A DNA stretch of 64,000 bases from an uncultured Oscillospiraceae bacterium (GTDB lineage: Bacteria > Bacillota > Clostridia > Oscillospirales > Ruminococcaceae): the NCBI GenBank assembly GCA_934448295.1, contig CAKSEY010000013.1, positions 1 through 64,000 on the forward strand, read 5' to 3'. Below, piece by piece: positions 32,780-42,088 of the stretch; within the stretch, counting starts at the first letter, position 1, and each line of letters begins with the position of its first letter. Made by a program: the position numbers and the translations under genes. The notes beneath the pieces were generated by a model. That model was not told where the DNA came from and did no database searches. It saw only the letters and a program-made list of their open reading frames with translations.

Positions 32780-33127
32780 ATGAGCGGGATAAAGCCGATT
32801 CCGGCGGAGCTGCTCACCGACAGCGCGGTGCTCAGGACTCCTGCGGCTTCCGGGTACACCAGGGAGCAGCTCACGGACGTAAGGATAATACGCACAAGCG
32901 CGATCACGGACTATGCGGCAGGAAACACGCGCGAGTGCACCGAGATAGTGATGTACTTCGACTGTGTGAACTCCTGCCCGGCAGACGCCGAATTCACGGC
33001 GGGGCAGACGATAGCCTACTGTGGCGAGAGCTTCGAGATAACAAAGACGGAGCTTTTCGCCGGGGAGGAGCCTCATCACTGGAGAATTACGGCAAGAAAG
33101 ACCGGTGGCAGCCACCGCGCGGAATAG
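32780..33127 (+). CDS. Phage minor capsid-like protein
   Basis: A 115-residue protein, MSGIKPIPAELLTDSAVLRT at the start and GQTIAYCGESFEITKTELFA then HHWRITARK at the end, resembling small minor capsid or head-closure proteins of Firmicute siphophages. It begins just where the preceding gene ends, as in phage structural modules. Confidence 0.55.
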   Translation: MSGIKPIPAELLTDSAVLRTPAASGYTREQLTDVRIIRTSAITDYAAGNTRECTEIVMYFDCVNSCPADAEFTAGQTIAYCGESFEITKTELFAGEEPHHWRITARKTGGSHRAE

Positions 33128-33143
33128 CGGAAAGGAGGATTCA

Positions 33144-33275
33144 GTGGAAAAGCAGAACAAGACAAAGCCTGTCAGCGGCAGAGAGGAAAGCTACCGCCTG
33201 GCAAAGCTCATCAGGGCGGGAAACCGCGAGCTGGCGCGGCAGCTCAACGTCAAGAAATCACAGAAGCAGCGCTAG
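33144..33275 (+). CDS. Small basic phage protein (43 aa, GTG start)
   Basis: GTG 33144 is preceded by AAAGGAGG (33131-33138), a near-perfect ribosome site. The product is strongly basic (EESYRLAKLIRAGNRELARQ ... KKSQKQR). It sits 16 bp after the minor-capsid-like gene and 9 bp before the next gene. Function unknown. Confidence 0.6.
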   Translation: MEKQNKTKPVSGREESYRLAKLIRAGNRELARQLNVKKSQKQR

Positions 33276-33284
33276 GAGGACGAC

Positions 33285-34007
33285 ATGACTATAACCATAA
33301 ACGACATTGAATTCACGAAGGTGACGGAGCTTTACGACCCGCTTGCGGATCAGGCGGTATCAGATATCATGTATTCCATGTTCAAGCCGTTTTCCTATTA
33401 CGGGGCGGAGCTTCAGATGCAGGGAATGCCTTTCCTCAAAGCCGGGGACGTGATGAATTTCCTTGACGGAAAGCTGCTTTACCAGATAGTCATCAGCGAG
33501 ATAGAGTACAGCTACAACGGGGGACTTTCCGCATTGCTGTATTCCAGAAACCGTGTGAACGACGAGGAATCCGGCGACCTTGAAAAGCTGCTGGAACAGC
33601 TTCTTCACACAAAGAACGCCGTGTACTACCGCCGCGTGAACGACAAGCAGCTCGCCCTTAAGGAACAGCCGCAGATAATCGCGGATTTCGAATTTGAGAG
33701 CACCGAGGACTGCTTCGCACAGCTTGACGTGAATTTAACGGCAAAGCAGAGCACGGCTGATCATCTGGTTTTCCGGATAAACGTGAACGGAGCGGATATC
33801 CCGAGAAATATAGTCCAGACGATGGACGGAAACGACTACGAGCTTATCCATATCTATCATCTTGCGGAGAAGCTCCCGGCGGGGAAGAACCGCATTTACG
33901 TCACCGCACAGACAAAGAGCGGGGACGCGTACATAAGCGCCGGAGATATGCTGGCGCGGTATCTACGGAAATTCCGGAAGCCAGCGGGACAAGGCGTCGC
34001 TGTATGA
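33285..34007 (+). CDS. Phage structural protein of unknown type (240 aa)
   Basis: Preceded by AGGAGGAC. The sequence is mixed beta-strand in character (MTITINDIEFTKVTELYDPL ... MPFLKAGDVMNFLDGKLLYQ) and has no enzyme motif or signal peptide. Placed between head and tail-end genes, it is likely a tail or baseplate component. I do not recognise a specific family. Confidence 0.6.
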   Translation: MTITINDIEFTKVTELYDPLADQAVSDIMYSMFKPFSYYGAELQMQGMPFLKAGDVMNFLDGKLLYQIVISEIEYSYNGGLSALLYSRNRVNDEESGDLEKLLEQLLHTKNAVYYRRVNDKQLALKEQPQIIADFEFESTEDCFAQLDVNLTAKQSTADHLVFRINVNGADIPRNIVQTMDGNDYELIHIYHLAEKLPAGKNRIYVTAQTKSGDAYISAGDMLARYLRKFRKPAGQGVAV

Positions 34008-34088
34008 AAAGGCGGACTGCTGGAGCATATTCCGTCCGCGTGTTGGAACTGGTGAGATAAGCGCAGAATTTAACAAGGAGGTCACATA

Positions 34089-35404
34089 ATGAAAGGAAAG
34101 GCAACATTCACGCTCACGGACGCAAAGACCGGCAAGGTCGTGAAGCAGGTCACGGAGCACAACATGGTGACGGACGCCGCAAAGAGAATACTGAATCCTC
34201 CGGCGTATCTTCTGGCGAACAAGTTCAGCTATTCGGATTTTCTGAAAAGCGTTCTGCCGCTGTACGCGCAGGTTTTCGGGGGGATAGTGCTTCTCGGGAA
34301 CGAGCTTGAGGAACGTGCGGATAACATAACTCCCGGCAGGGACTGCCAGTTCATCGCGTCGGCGGGAAGCGCCTATGCGGGAACCAACGTCTGCCGCGGA
34401 ACGCTCAACCAGAACGAGAGCTACGCCACGGAAAACGGATATCATTTCACATGGGATTTCGGCACGGACAAGGCAAATGGCACGATAAAGTGCGCGGCGC
34501 TCACAAGCCGCAGCTTCGGGGATTCCGGACTCAATGCGGCGGACAAAAGCTCGTATTTCATCATGGAGCCAACGGATATGGGCGGAAGCGGCAGTCTGGT
34601 GTCTCAGGCGGCAAAGGCTATCGGGCAGTATATCGGGACGTTCCAGAAGAACGTACTGACTTACTGCAAGTTCGACCAGTACTCGTCTACGCTGGATTTT
34701 GTCCGCATAAGGTGCATTGATCCGTATGCAGTGAAAATAACGGACAGAACGGGAATTTCTTCCTGTCAGGAACCCATATTCAGCAAAACGCTGGAGATGC
34801 CGTTCGGCGTTCCGGTCAGGACGCACAGGTATTACGACCCCGACAAAAAGCTGATGTTCTTCTTTTCGACTGTCAACAGCAGCAACGGAGTGGACAGTGT
34901 GAAATACGCCGGGGTCAGCATGGAGGACTTCACGATAAAGGAACAGGGAGAATATGCGCTTTCGGGTTCATATTATAACATTTACGGCGCGGCATTTTAT
35001 GACGGCAAATTCTTCATCGGCTCAAATAAGGGAATGGAGATATACAGCGCCCCCGGTGTGATAGCCGAGACTCCGTTCACGGAGTATTCAAGCGGTTCAT
35101 ATTTCTATAACATGAACGGTCTGCTTTTGTATTATTACTCGATGAATAATACATACCTCTATCTTAACGGAGGATTTTTTCTCTCTACTCATCGTGCAAT
35201 ATGATGCCTCAGCCGTCGATAGATGTCCGGCTCCCGTATATCATGATGTGCGGCGTTGACGGCTTCTGTTCGAAAGATTCAGCGAGCGTGAATCCTTACC
35301 TCGGTCTGATATCCACCTATTTTGCGACGATAAACAACCTCGGCGAGCCGATCGTGAAAACTAACGAGCACGCGCTGAAAATAACCTACGACATCACGAA
35401 TTAA
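34089..35404 (+). pseudogene. Phage tail/baseplate protein broken by a frameshift
   Basis: AAGGAGG precedes ATG 34089. The first frame gives 371 residues to a stop at 35204 (start MKGKATFTLTDAKTGKVVKQ). The natural end lies in another frame up to 35404: MMPQPSIDVRLPYIMMCGVD ... TINNLGEPIVKTNEHALKIT, the common C-terminus of such tail proteins. The two join at the run of six T at 35175-35180, where one extra or missing T explains the break. The intact protein would be about 438 residues. Confidence 0.7.
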
Positions 35405-35590
35405 AATCAGGCAGCCTCTAAAAACTTCCTTCACGGCAGATTTCTGTGACATATATCATCTGCTTCGTTGTACAGCCGTTTCAGGACAGGCTCGGGTTAT
35501 ATTCCTGCGAGCAGTACGTCCTCGCGGAACTTATCAGCAGCGGAGTATTTGAAAGGCATATCATTCATGTGAGAAAAATCTCAGAAAGTG

Positions 35591-35622
35591 GAATGAGTCC
35601 GGTACTTAAACCGGACTCATTC
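35591..35622. terminator. Bidirectional hairpin between phage remnant and glycan locus
   Basis: GAATGAGTCCGGT / ACCGGACTCATTC is a perfect 13-bp stem with a 6-nt loop (35604-35609). T-rich tails are weak. It separates converging transcription. The rest of 35405-35650 shows no gene. Confidence 0.7.
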
Positions 35623-35649
35623 TGAATCTGTTCTGTTATGGCTGGATCA

Positions 35650-37077
35650 TCAGCTCTTTTCAGCGAGCTTTTCGTTAGCCGAATCAAGCTCCGCCTGAAG
35701 TGCCGCGCGGATAGTTTCGCGGGTCTGCGTCCAGCTTGCGCCGTTGTTGTACGATTCCTTCATCGGGTTGTTGACGAGGTCGGCTACGTTGGAGGTAACG
35801 GCGTTGTACATCTCGATCACCGGGTGCTCAGCGGTCATCTGGTTTACAAGGCGGTACATATCCCACTGCTCCTGCGTCCAGTTGTACTCCTCAAATGCCT
35901 GACGCTTTCCGATTTCGACAGCCGCTTCGCTGTCGCGGGTTGCCATTGCGCAGTTGAGATAAGCGGCTACGCCCTCGGGGTTCTTCGCGCCCTTTACAAG
36001 TGAGAATCCGGAAACTCTCGCGGGGAGGTAATACTCGTCGGCTTCGGTGCATTTCGGCATGGGAACGAACATTACATCTTCCTGATTATCGGCGAAGTCC
36101 TGAATGTAGTTGTTGTAGGGGTACATCGCGTACAGTCCTACCGGATAGAACAGGGTCTTTCCGTCTGCCATGCGTTTCGGCTGAACCTGCCAGTTGTACT
36201 GCGCTTTCGGGAACTGAAGGTTGTTATTGTTCATGTTCAGCATGAATGTCTGCGCCTTTTCGAGCATTGCGTTGTCGAGGTTCTGCACGATTTTTCCGTC
36301 GCTCATGCCGACATAAGGAACTCCTGTCGTCTGTGAAAATCCGCTCTCGAACCACCAGCCGTCGGTAGCGTATTTTTCAGCGTCAACATCGCAGAATTTC
36401 GTCATCATTTCCCATAACGCGTCCCATGTCCACTTGCCCTCTGCGAGAAGCTCCGCCGGGTCGTCAAGGGAATTATCGCGGATTGTGTTCTTGTTGTAGA
36501 ACATCACGCAGTCGCCCTCTACGTCAACAGCGCCTACATAGTGGCTTCCGTTGAATGCGAACTGCTCGTTTACCGCGCTCATTGGCGCCCACAGTTCGCT
36601 GCTGAAATCAACGTACTTGTCAAGCGGGTCGAACATTCCGCTGATCGCGCCCTTGGGGAACACGTCCATGTCGCCTGCGCTGAACATATCCGGTGAATCG
36701 TCCGCCTGCACCATCACTGCAAGCTTGTCGTAGCGGCTGTCCCAGGGAGTGTTGACGTATTCTATCCTGCCGCCGAACTGGCTCTGGAACATCTCCAGCG
36801 CCGGAGCCACCGGCTGTCCCTCTGCGGGGTTCAGATCCCATGAGGACAGGAACTTTACAACGCCGTTTTCCAGCTTTTCAGCGCCGATGTCTATTCCCGC
36901 GATTTTATCCGCGTCCTCCTTGTTCATGGTTGCCGGGGTCGCCGCGGTAGTCGCCTGCGCCGGAGAGTTGAAGGAGGACGGAGCGCTGCTTATCTCCTGC
37001 TGCTCGTCGCAGCCCGTAACCGCGAGAACGGAGCATATTGCAAGCGCCGCCGCCGTGATTCGTGTGATGTTTTTCAT
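35650..37077 (-). CDS. Extracellular solute-binding lipoprotein (carbohydrate ABC transporter type)
   Basis: ATG 37077 is preferred over 37086: AAAGG lies 10 nt before it but only 1 nt before the other. The product is about 475 residues with a lipoprotein signal ending LAVTGC, then a serine/threonine/alanine-rich linker and a periplasmic-binding-protein family 1 fold (FPKGAISGMFDPLDKY, DCVMFYNKNTI, EGKWTWDALWEMM). It would capture an oligosaccharide outside the membrane and pass it to permeases. No permease or ATPase gene is adjacent, so the transporter would have to be encoded elsewhere, or the protein acts as a sensor or anchor. It follows a wall-anchored protein in one operon. Confidence 0.88.
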   Translation of the reverse strand: MKNITRITAAALAICSVLAVTGCDEQQEISSAPSSFNSPAQATTAATPATMNKEDADKIAGIDIGAEKLENGVVKFLSSWDLNPAEGQPVAPALEMFQSQFGGRIEYVNTPWDSRYDKLAVMVQADDSPDMFSAGDMDVFPKGAISGMFDPLDKYVDFSSELWAPMSAVNEQFAFNGSHYVGAVDVEGDCVMFYNKNTIRDNSLDDPAELLAEGKWTWDALWEMMTKFCDVDAEKYATDGWWFESGFSQTTGVPYVGMSDGKIVQNLDNAMLEKAQTFMLNMNNNNLQFPKAQYNWQVQPKRMADGKTLFYPVGLYAMYPYNNYIQDFADNQEDVMFVPMPKCTEADEYYLPARVSGFSLVKGAKNPEGVAAYLNCAMATRDSEAAVEIGKRQAFEEYNWTQEQWDMYRLVNQMTAEHPVIEMYNAVTSNVADLVNNPMKESYNNGASWTQTRETIRAALQAELDSANEKLAEKS

Positions 37078-37103
37078 TCTGCTCATTCCTTTCGTAAACG
37101 GAA

Positions 37104-37727
37104 TTACTTTCTTCTGGTCGCGAAAAGCACGCCGGCTGCGATAACCGCCGCGCCTGCTGCTGCAGCGATTCCGGGAATTCCGGTGTCGGGATTGCCCTTT
37201 GTGGGAGCGGTGGTTTCAGCGGCTGCGGAATCCTCTGCGGGAGTTTCGTCCTCGACAGGAGTTTCAGCACTCTCTGCCGGAGCAGCTGCAGGCTCGTCAG
37301 AAAATGTCATTTCAAGCAGTTCTATGCCGTGACCCATAATCGCCATGCCTGCATTCTGGAGAAGCTCAAGCTGGTCAGCCGGGATAGTGAAGCTCATGGA
37401 GGAGCTGTCCATCTCGAGCGTGTAGCTGTCGCCGCCCTCTGAAAGAACTGCGCCGTTAAGTGTGCTGATGAAAGGCCAGCCGGCGTCGTTCACCATTGGC
37501 TTGATGCACCAGTAGTCCTGACCGTCCATGTCGGCGAGGCTCTCATTTACGCTGTAGGTGATGGTGACTGTTGTGTCGGGGGTCACGTCTGCGAATTCCT
37601 CGGCGCCGATAGTCACGCTGTTGCTCCAGCCAAAGCCGAGATCCTTGTTGATGGAGTAAGCGCCTGCGGTAGCGGAGATGGCTGCGACTGCGGCAGCAGC
37701 GGTAATAACGGAGATAAACTTTTTCAT
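37104..37727 (-). CDS. Secreted, sortase-anchored surface protein (NPxTG-type)
   Basis: A 207-residue protein: signal peptide MKKFISVITAAAAVAAISATAGA, a globular part of about 120 residues, a proline/glutamate/threonine-rich stalk (ESAETPVEDETPAEDSAAAE), then the sorting signal NPDTG followed by a hydrophobic segment and RRK. This is the standard layout for wall anchoring by a class of sortase used in Ruminococcaceae. The globular part (SNSVTIGAEEFADVTPDTTV) may be carbohydrate-binding, which is a guess. It starts the operon and sits 27 bp before the solute-binding lipoprotein. Confidence 0.82.
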   Translation of the reverse strand: MKKFISVITAAAAVAAISATAGAYSINKDLGFGWSNSVTIGAEEFADVTPDTTVTITYSVNESLADMDGQDYWCIKPMVNDAGWPFISTLNGAVLSEGGDSYTLEMDSSSMSFTIPADQLELLQNAGMAIMGHGIELLEMTFSDEPAAAPAESAETPVEDETPAEDSAAAETTAPTKGNPDTGIPGIAAAAGAAVIAAGVLFATRRK

Positions 37728-37808
37728 GGTGATTCTTCCTTTCAGATCGCGTTTTTGTTGTGCAGACTGTCGTAATGTTTTTCGGCTGTCTGTCCCTTTG
37801 TTGTCTAT

Positions 37809-37817
37809 ATTATAGCA
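37809..37817 (-). promoter_or_regulatory. Extended -10 promoter of the surface-protein operon
   Basis: On the minus strand TGCTATAAT gives an extended -10 box (TATAAT 37814-37809), with no clear -35 box. It is divergent from the AraC gene promoter, about 90 bp away, so the regulator could act on both. Confidence 0.55.
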
Positions 37818-37878
37818 TTTACTTAACTTACGTTATATCAGGAATTTAACATTTGTATCGTCAGTTTATCCGAAATAC

Positions 37879-37907
37879 TTGACGGACGTGAGATTTTTTT
37901 GTATAAT
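37879..37907 (+). promoter_or_regulatory. Promoter of the AraC-family regulator
   Basis: TTGACG (37879-37884) and TATAAT (37902-37907), 17-bp spacer; AAAGGAG follows before the ATG at 37947. Confidence 0.75.
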
Positions 37908-37946
37908 ATATTCAATGATACTTCCTTATAAAAAGGAGAAAATGCA

Positions 37947-38708
37947 ATGAGCGAACTACACAAAGAACTGTCGCGCATAGAATTTGAAATGCGCGAAAAC
38001 TCCATGACCCACACTCCGGTAGAAAACGAAATGCGTTTCTACGAGGCTGTCAAGCGCGGCGATATGGACGCCGCAAGAACGCTTTCCACGCCGCTTGGCG
38101 GGGAGGGCTTCGGCGTGCTTTCCACCGACCGCCTGCGTAATCTGAAATACCACCTTGTGATAACGGTGTCGTTCATCACGCGCTTCTGCGTTGAGGGCGG
38201 AATGGAGCGCGAAACCGCCTACAACCTAAGCGACCTCTATATAAGGAAAGCGGACCTTGCAGGTTCTCCGGAGGAGATAAACGCGATACACTCCGAGCTT
38301 ATCACGGACTTCACCGAGCGGATGGCCAGGCTGAAAAACGGCAGCAGCTACTGCTATCAGGTCACGAAATGCATGGAATACGTTTACGACCACCTGCATG
38401 AAAAGCTGATGGTGAGCGATATTGCGGAGGAGCTGGGACTATCGGTGCAGTACCTTTCAAAACTGTTCCGCACGGAAACCGGGCTGACCCTCAACCGGTA
38501 CATATTGAAGAAAAAGATAGACGCCGCCTGCCAGATGCTGAAATATTCCCAGTATGAAGCGGTGGACGTCGGGAACTTTCTCGCGTTCAGCTCTCACAGC
38601 CATTTTATCCAGAAATTCCGCGAGGAAACAGGGCTCACGCCGAAGCAGTACCGGGAAAAGTACTACCACTCGTCTTCCGGAATGAAAGCCGGAGTGGAAA
38701 TAAAATAA
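37947..38708 (+). CDS. AraC-family transcriptional regulator
   Basis: A 253-residue regulator. The last 100 residues hold the two helix-turn-helix units of AraC: VSDIAEELGLSVQYLSKLFR and SHFIQKFREETGLTPKQYRE. The N-terminal 130 residues have no cupin signature and are of the helical kind seen in regulators of glycan genes in clostridia. It stands divergent from the surface-protein operon and upstream of the GH16/GH5 genes, so it most likely switches on this locus in response to a glucan breakdown product. That target is inferred. Confidence 0.88.
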   Translation: MSELHKELSRIEFEMRENSMTHTPVENEMRFYEAVKRGDMDAARTLSTPLGGEGFGVLSTDRLRNLKYHLVITVSFITRFCVEGGMERETAYNLSDLYIRKADLAGSPEEINAIHSELITDFTERMARLKNGSSYCYQVTKCMEYVYDHLHEKLMVSDIAEELGLSVQYLSKLFRTETGLTLNRYILKKKIDAACQMLKYSQYEAVDVGNFLAFSSHSHFIQKFREETGLTPKQYREKYYHSSSGMKAGVEIK

Positions 38709-38820
38709 AACTAAAAACATGATATTTTTATGCGTATCGTAATATAATCGCGCGGGATTTTATGCTAAAATCAAGATACAAGGCAGAACTCCCAGACCCC
38801 AGAAAGGAACGTGATATATT

Positions 38821-39630
38821 ATGAAAAAACGCATTATCAGCATTATGCTCATCGCAGGAGCCGTCGCACTCTGTGGCTGTTCCGCAGATAACGGTGCTTC
38901 CTCCGCGGAGAAATCATCGCAGACTTCGGAGGTGACAGCTTCCATAGCAGAAACAACTGAAGCCCCGGCTGAAAGCAGCGTACTCGCGGATCTCACCGGA
39001 ACCTACGACGATGTAAGCGAGAAGTTTGAGTTTTCGGACGGCTGGTCGAACGGCTCAATGTTCAACTGCACATGGCGCAAGAGCAACGGCAGTATTTCCG
39101 ACGGCTCAATGAAACTCACTATTGATAAGGATCTGCTGGACAAACCGCCTTATTCCGGCGCGGAGTTCCGTTCACGGGATTTCTACGGCTACGGTATGTA
39201 CGAGGTCGTTATGAAGCCGATAAGGAACGATGGCGTGGTAAGCTCATTCTTCACATACACGGGTCCCTCCGACAACAACCCGTGGGACGAGATAGACATT
39301 GAATTTCTCGGCAAGGACACCACAAAGGTGCAGTTCAACTACTTCACCGACAGCAGGGGAAATCACGAATTCCTGTACGACCTTGGCTTTGACGCTTCAG
39401 AGGAGTTCCACACCTACGGTTTCGACTGGCAGGCGGACAGCATCACATGGTACGTTGACGGCGAGGCGGTCTACACGGCGACCGAGAATATTCCCTCCAC
39501 TCCCGGAAAGATAATGATGAACGTATGGCCGGGAACCGGCGTTGACGGCTGGCTGAACGCGTTTGACGGCACGGTCCCGCTTACAGCGGAGTACAAGTCC
39601 GTGGATTTCACGGCGGCAGAGGAGGGCTGA
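38821..39630 (+). CDS. GH16 beta-1,3-1,4-glucanase (lichenase-like) lipoprotein
   Basis: A 269-residue secreted hydrolase. A lipoprotein signal (MKKRIISIMLIAGAVALCGC) and a serine/threonine-rich linker precede a GH16 domain. The catalytic motif DEIDIEF is at 156-162, with E157 as nucleophile, D159 and E161 as acid/base. SYxFSDGWSNGSMFNCTW-like and GYGMYEVVMKP segments are typical of bacterial lichenases. It cuts mixed-linkage glucans of cereal cell walls at the cell surface. No dockerin or binding module is present. The GH5 gene follows after 2 bp, so both are one operon. Confidence 0.9.
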   Translation: MKKRIISIMLIAGAVALCGCSADNGASSAEKSSQTSEVTASIAETTEAPAESSVLADLTGTYDDVSEKFEFSDGWSNGSMFNCTWRKSNGSISDGSMKLTIDKDLLDKPPYSGAEFRSRDFYGYGMYEVVMKPIRNDGVVSSFFTYTGPSDNNPWDEIDIEFLGKDTTKVQFNYFTDSRGNHEFLYDLGFDASEEFHTYGFDWQADSITWYVDGEAVYTATENIPSTPGKIMMNVWPGTGVDGWLNAFDGTVPLTAEYKSVDFTAAEEG

Positions 39631-39632
39631 AA

Positions 39633-40664
39633 ATGAACGAATTCAAGGGATACAGGAACGGCGTTGACCTCGGCGGCTGGCTTTCCCAGTGCGGCTATGA
39701 AAAGGAGCATATTGAGAGCTTCATCACTGAAGCAGATATCGCGCGGATAGCTTCGTGGGGCTGCGATCATGTGCGCCTGCCGTTTGACTACAACATAATT
39801 CTTGATGAAAACGGCGACGTTCTGGAAAGCGGGCTGAAGCTGCTGGAGCGCTGCGCGGACTGGTGCAGGGCGCACGGGCTGAACATAATTCTCGACCTGC
39901 ACAAGACGATGGGATTTTCGTTCGACAAGGGCGAGCAGGAATCCGGGTTCTTCGAGAATCAGCGCTATCAGGATATTTTCGTGAACCTCTGGAGCCGCAT
40001 TGCCAAGCGCTTTGGCAATCGTAACGACGTTGCTTTCGAACTTCTCAACGAGATAACCGAGCGCCGTTTCGCGGAGATATGGAACCGTATCGCGGCGCGC
40101 ACGATAACCGAGATTCGCAGGTACGCTCCGGATAATTTCGTGCTCATCGGCGGCATTTATCAGAACAGTATTTTCGGTCTGACGCTTCTTGACAAGCCGT
40201 GCGACGAGCATATCGTATTCAACTTCCACTACTACAATCCGCTGGTGTTCACTCATCAGAAAGCGCACTGGATAGATAAAATGACGGACGAATGCGAGAT
40301 AAGCTATCCCGCTCCCACAAAGGAATACTATGAAAAGTCCCTCAGATTCATCGGTCCGGATCTCGCGCAGGCTTACGAGAATTACCCCGTGGATATCGTA
40401 GACCGCCGTTTCATGGAAGCGGAAATGCAGGTCGCCGCTGATGTCGGCAGGAAAATGAACGTCCCGGTTTACTGCGGAGAATACGGCGTTATCGACAAGG
40501 TTGGCGGCGCTGACCTGCTCCGCTGGTACGATGATATCCACGCTGTGTTCGACAAATTCGGTTTTGGGCGGGCTGCATGGAACTACAAGGAAAAGGATTT
40601 CGGAATAGTTGACGAATGCCGCGCGGATATCGCAGATGAGATCGTAAAACATCTGAAACGATAA
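39633..40664 (+). CDS. GH5 endoglucanase/glucosidase, cytoplasmic
   Basis: A 343-residue TIM-barrel hydrolase of family GH5. The acid/base glutamate is E140 in ELLNEI and the nucleophile E283 in YCGEYGV. HVRLPFDYN and NFHYYNPLVFTHQ are further GH5 landmarks. There is no signal peptide, so it probably works inside the cell on glucan oligomers that the surface GH16 enzyme releases and a transporter imports. GGAGGG overlaps the end of the GH16 gene. Family assignment is firm, the exact substrate is not. Confidence 0.9.
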   Translation: MNEFKGYRNGVDLGGWLSQCGYEKEHIESFITEADIARIASWGCDHVRLPFDYNIILDENGDVLESGLKLLERCADWCRAHGLNIILDLHKTMGFSFDKGEQESGFFENQRYQDIFVNLWSRIAKRFGNRNDVAFELLNEITERRFAEIWNRIAARTITEIRRYAPDNFVLIGGIYQNSIFGLTLLDKPCDEHIVFNFHYYNPLVFTHQKAHWIDKMTDECEISYPAPTKEYYEKSLRFIGPDLAQAYENYPVDIVDRRFMEAEMQVAADVGRKMNVPVYCGEYGVIDKVGGADLLRWYDDIHAVFDKFGFGRAAWNYKEKDFGIVDECRADIADEIVKHLKR

Positions 40665-40830
40665 TTTTAGCAGCGATAAATACAATAAGCAGGTGCATTA
40701 TTGAAAATGCGCCTGCCTGTTTATATCTTGAAGAAATGCAGATATTATCCTGAAAATAGCTTTCCCCACTTGAATTGTATATCCGAAAATGATATCATTA
40801 TAGAAAGACACTATGGGAGGAACACAATAC

Positions 40831-41613
40831 ATGAAAAGCAAAATGAACTATCCATGCGCATTTATACGGAAGGAACTTCATTGCGCGTATGACGATAAGG
40901 ATATTTTCGGTACACTATATATCCCGGATAACGGACGTGCAAAGCACCCGGCAGTCATTCTGAGCCACGGATACAACGGTACAGGAGCTGATATGCAGGA
41001 CATGGCAGAGGAGATTGCCCGCAGCGGAGTTTTAGCGTACGCTTTTGATTACTGCGGAGGCAGCACCCGTTCACAAAGCTCCGGGAAATCCGTGGATATG
41101 AGCGTTGAAACTGAACAGAACGACCTGCGTAATGTTATAGATATGATTTCCAGGCTGGATAATGCAGACGACTCAAAGCTGTATCTTTACGGTGAAAGTC
41201 AGGGCGGCTTCGTTGCTGCGCTGACTGGCGCTGAGATACCGGACAGGATAGCAGGAATGTTTCTGGTCTATCCTGCGTTCTGCATTGTTGACCAGTGGCT
41301 TTCAATGGATCCCGCCGCTATGACAGAACCTTTCAGATTCATGGGTGAAATGACGCTTTCCAGAACTTATTATGACGGGGTGCCAAGATATGATATTTAC
41401 AAACACATCAGCTCGTTTACGAATCCCGTGTTGATATGGCATGGCGATAACGATCAGATCGTTGATATTTCATACGCATATAAGGTCAAAGAAGCGTTTC
41501 CGGACTCTGATCTCACCATAATTGAAGGCGGAGGTCATGGATTTAACGGCAAAGACAGACAGCTTGTCAAAGACGGCGTTTGCGGCTATCTTAAAGTTCA
41601 TGCCTTTAGTTAA
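40831..41613 (+). CDS. Alpha/beta hydrolase (esterase/peptidase-like)
   Basis: ATG 40831 is chosen over 40813 because GGGAGGA lies between them. The protein has 260 residues with an intact serine hydrolase triad: S123 in YGESQGG, the aspartate in HGDNDQIVD and the histidine in GGGHGF. SHGYNGTGADMQDMAEEIA forms the oxyanion region. No signal peptide. It could be an esterase that removes acyl groups from plant glycans, which would fit the neighbours, but the fold alone does not show the substrate. A MITE follows about 75 bp after the stop. Confidence 0.87.
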   Translation: MKSKMNYPCAFIRKELHCAYDDKDIFGTLYIPDNGRAKHPAVILSHGYNGTGADMQDMAEEIARSGVLAYAFDYCGGSTRSQSSGKSVDMSVETEQNDLRNVIDMISRLDNADDSKLYLYGESQGGFVAALTGAEIPDRIAGMFLVYPAFCIVDQWLSMDPAAMTEPFRFMGEMTLSRTYYDGVPRYDIYKHISSFTNPVLIWHGDNDQIVDISYAYKVKEAFPDSDLTIIEGGGHGFNGKDRQLVKDGVCGYLKVHAFS

Positions 41614-41688
41614 CCGAGGAAATTTGCAGAGTAGAAAAAAAGAACACAGAATTGATTGCCTGCGACCTTTTTTGTTTGTTTAAGAGTT

Positions 41689-41849
41689 GGTCACCTCTAA
41701 AAACCGGTTTGAAAAGGGAAAATGGGTAGAGTGCACCGAATGAGATGAAAACCGACGAAGTAAGGCTGTATGCCTTACGAGGAGGTTTGAAGAAGCAGGC
41801 GGTGTGCTCTATACACATTTTCACTCAAACAAGGTTTTTAGAGGTGACC
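41689..41849. mobile_element. MITE copy A (161 bp, 17-bp terminal inverted repeats)
   Basis: GGTCACCTCTAAAAACC (41689-41705) and GGTTTTTAGAGGTGACC (41833-41849) are perfect inverted repeats. The interior holds the hairpin GTAAGGC-TGTAT-GCCTTAC and no gene. Related sequence occurs at 53883-54024 and ends occur at 57611, 58279-58326 and 58386. It is a non-autonomous repeat; the partner transposase is not in this window. Confidence 0.8.
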
Positions 41850-41998
41850 TTTAGTATATTATATACCGATATCGGCAAAAATCAAAAGAATTTCCGGGGA
41901 TTATTTCATCAGAATTGCTGATAGCGGCAGTCCGGAAAATGCTTGAAATGCGCCAGAACAGAATTTGAAAAATCCGGGCGCAAGTTCTCATGAAGTTA

Positions 41999-42027
41999 TT
42001 GACAAATCTAAAAAATTCCAGTATAAT
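41999..42027 (+). promoter_or_regulatory. Promoter of the first GLUG-repeat protein
   Basis: TTGACA (41999-42004) and TATAAT (42022-42027), 17-bp spacer. AGGAGG follows 8 nt before ATG 42089. Confidence 0.85.
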
Positions 42028-42088
42028 ATAAGCAAATGGTTTGGATATAAGGGTTCTGCACGGCAGATCCGGACATCAGGAGGTAAAT

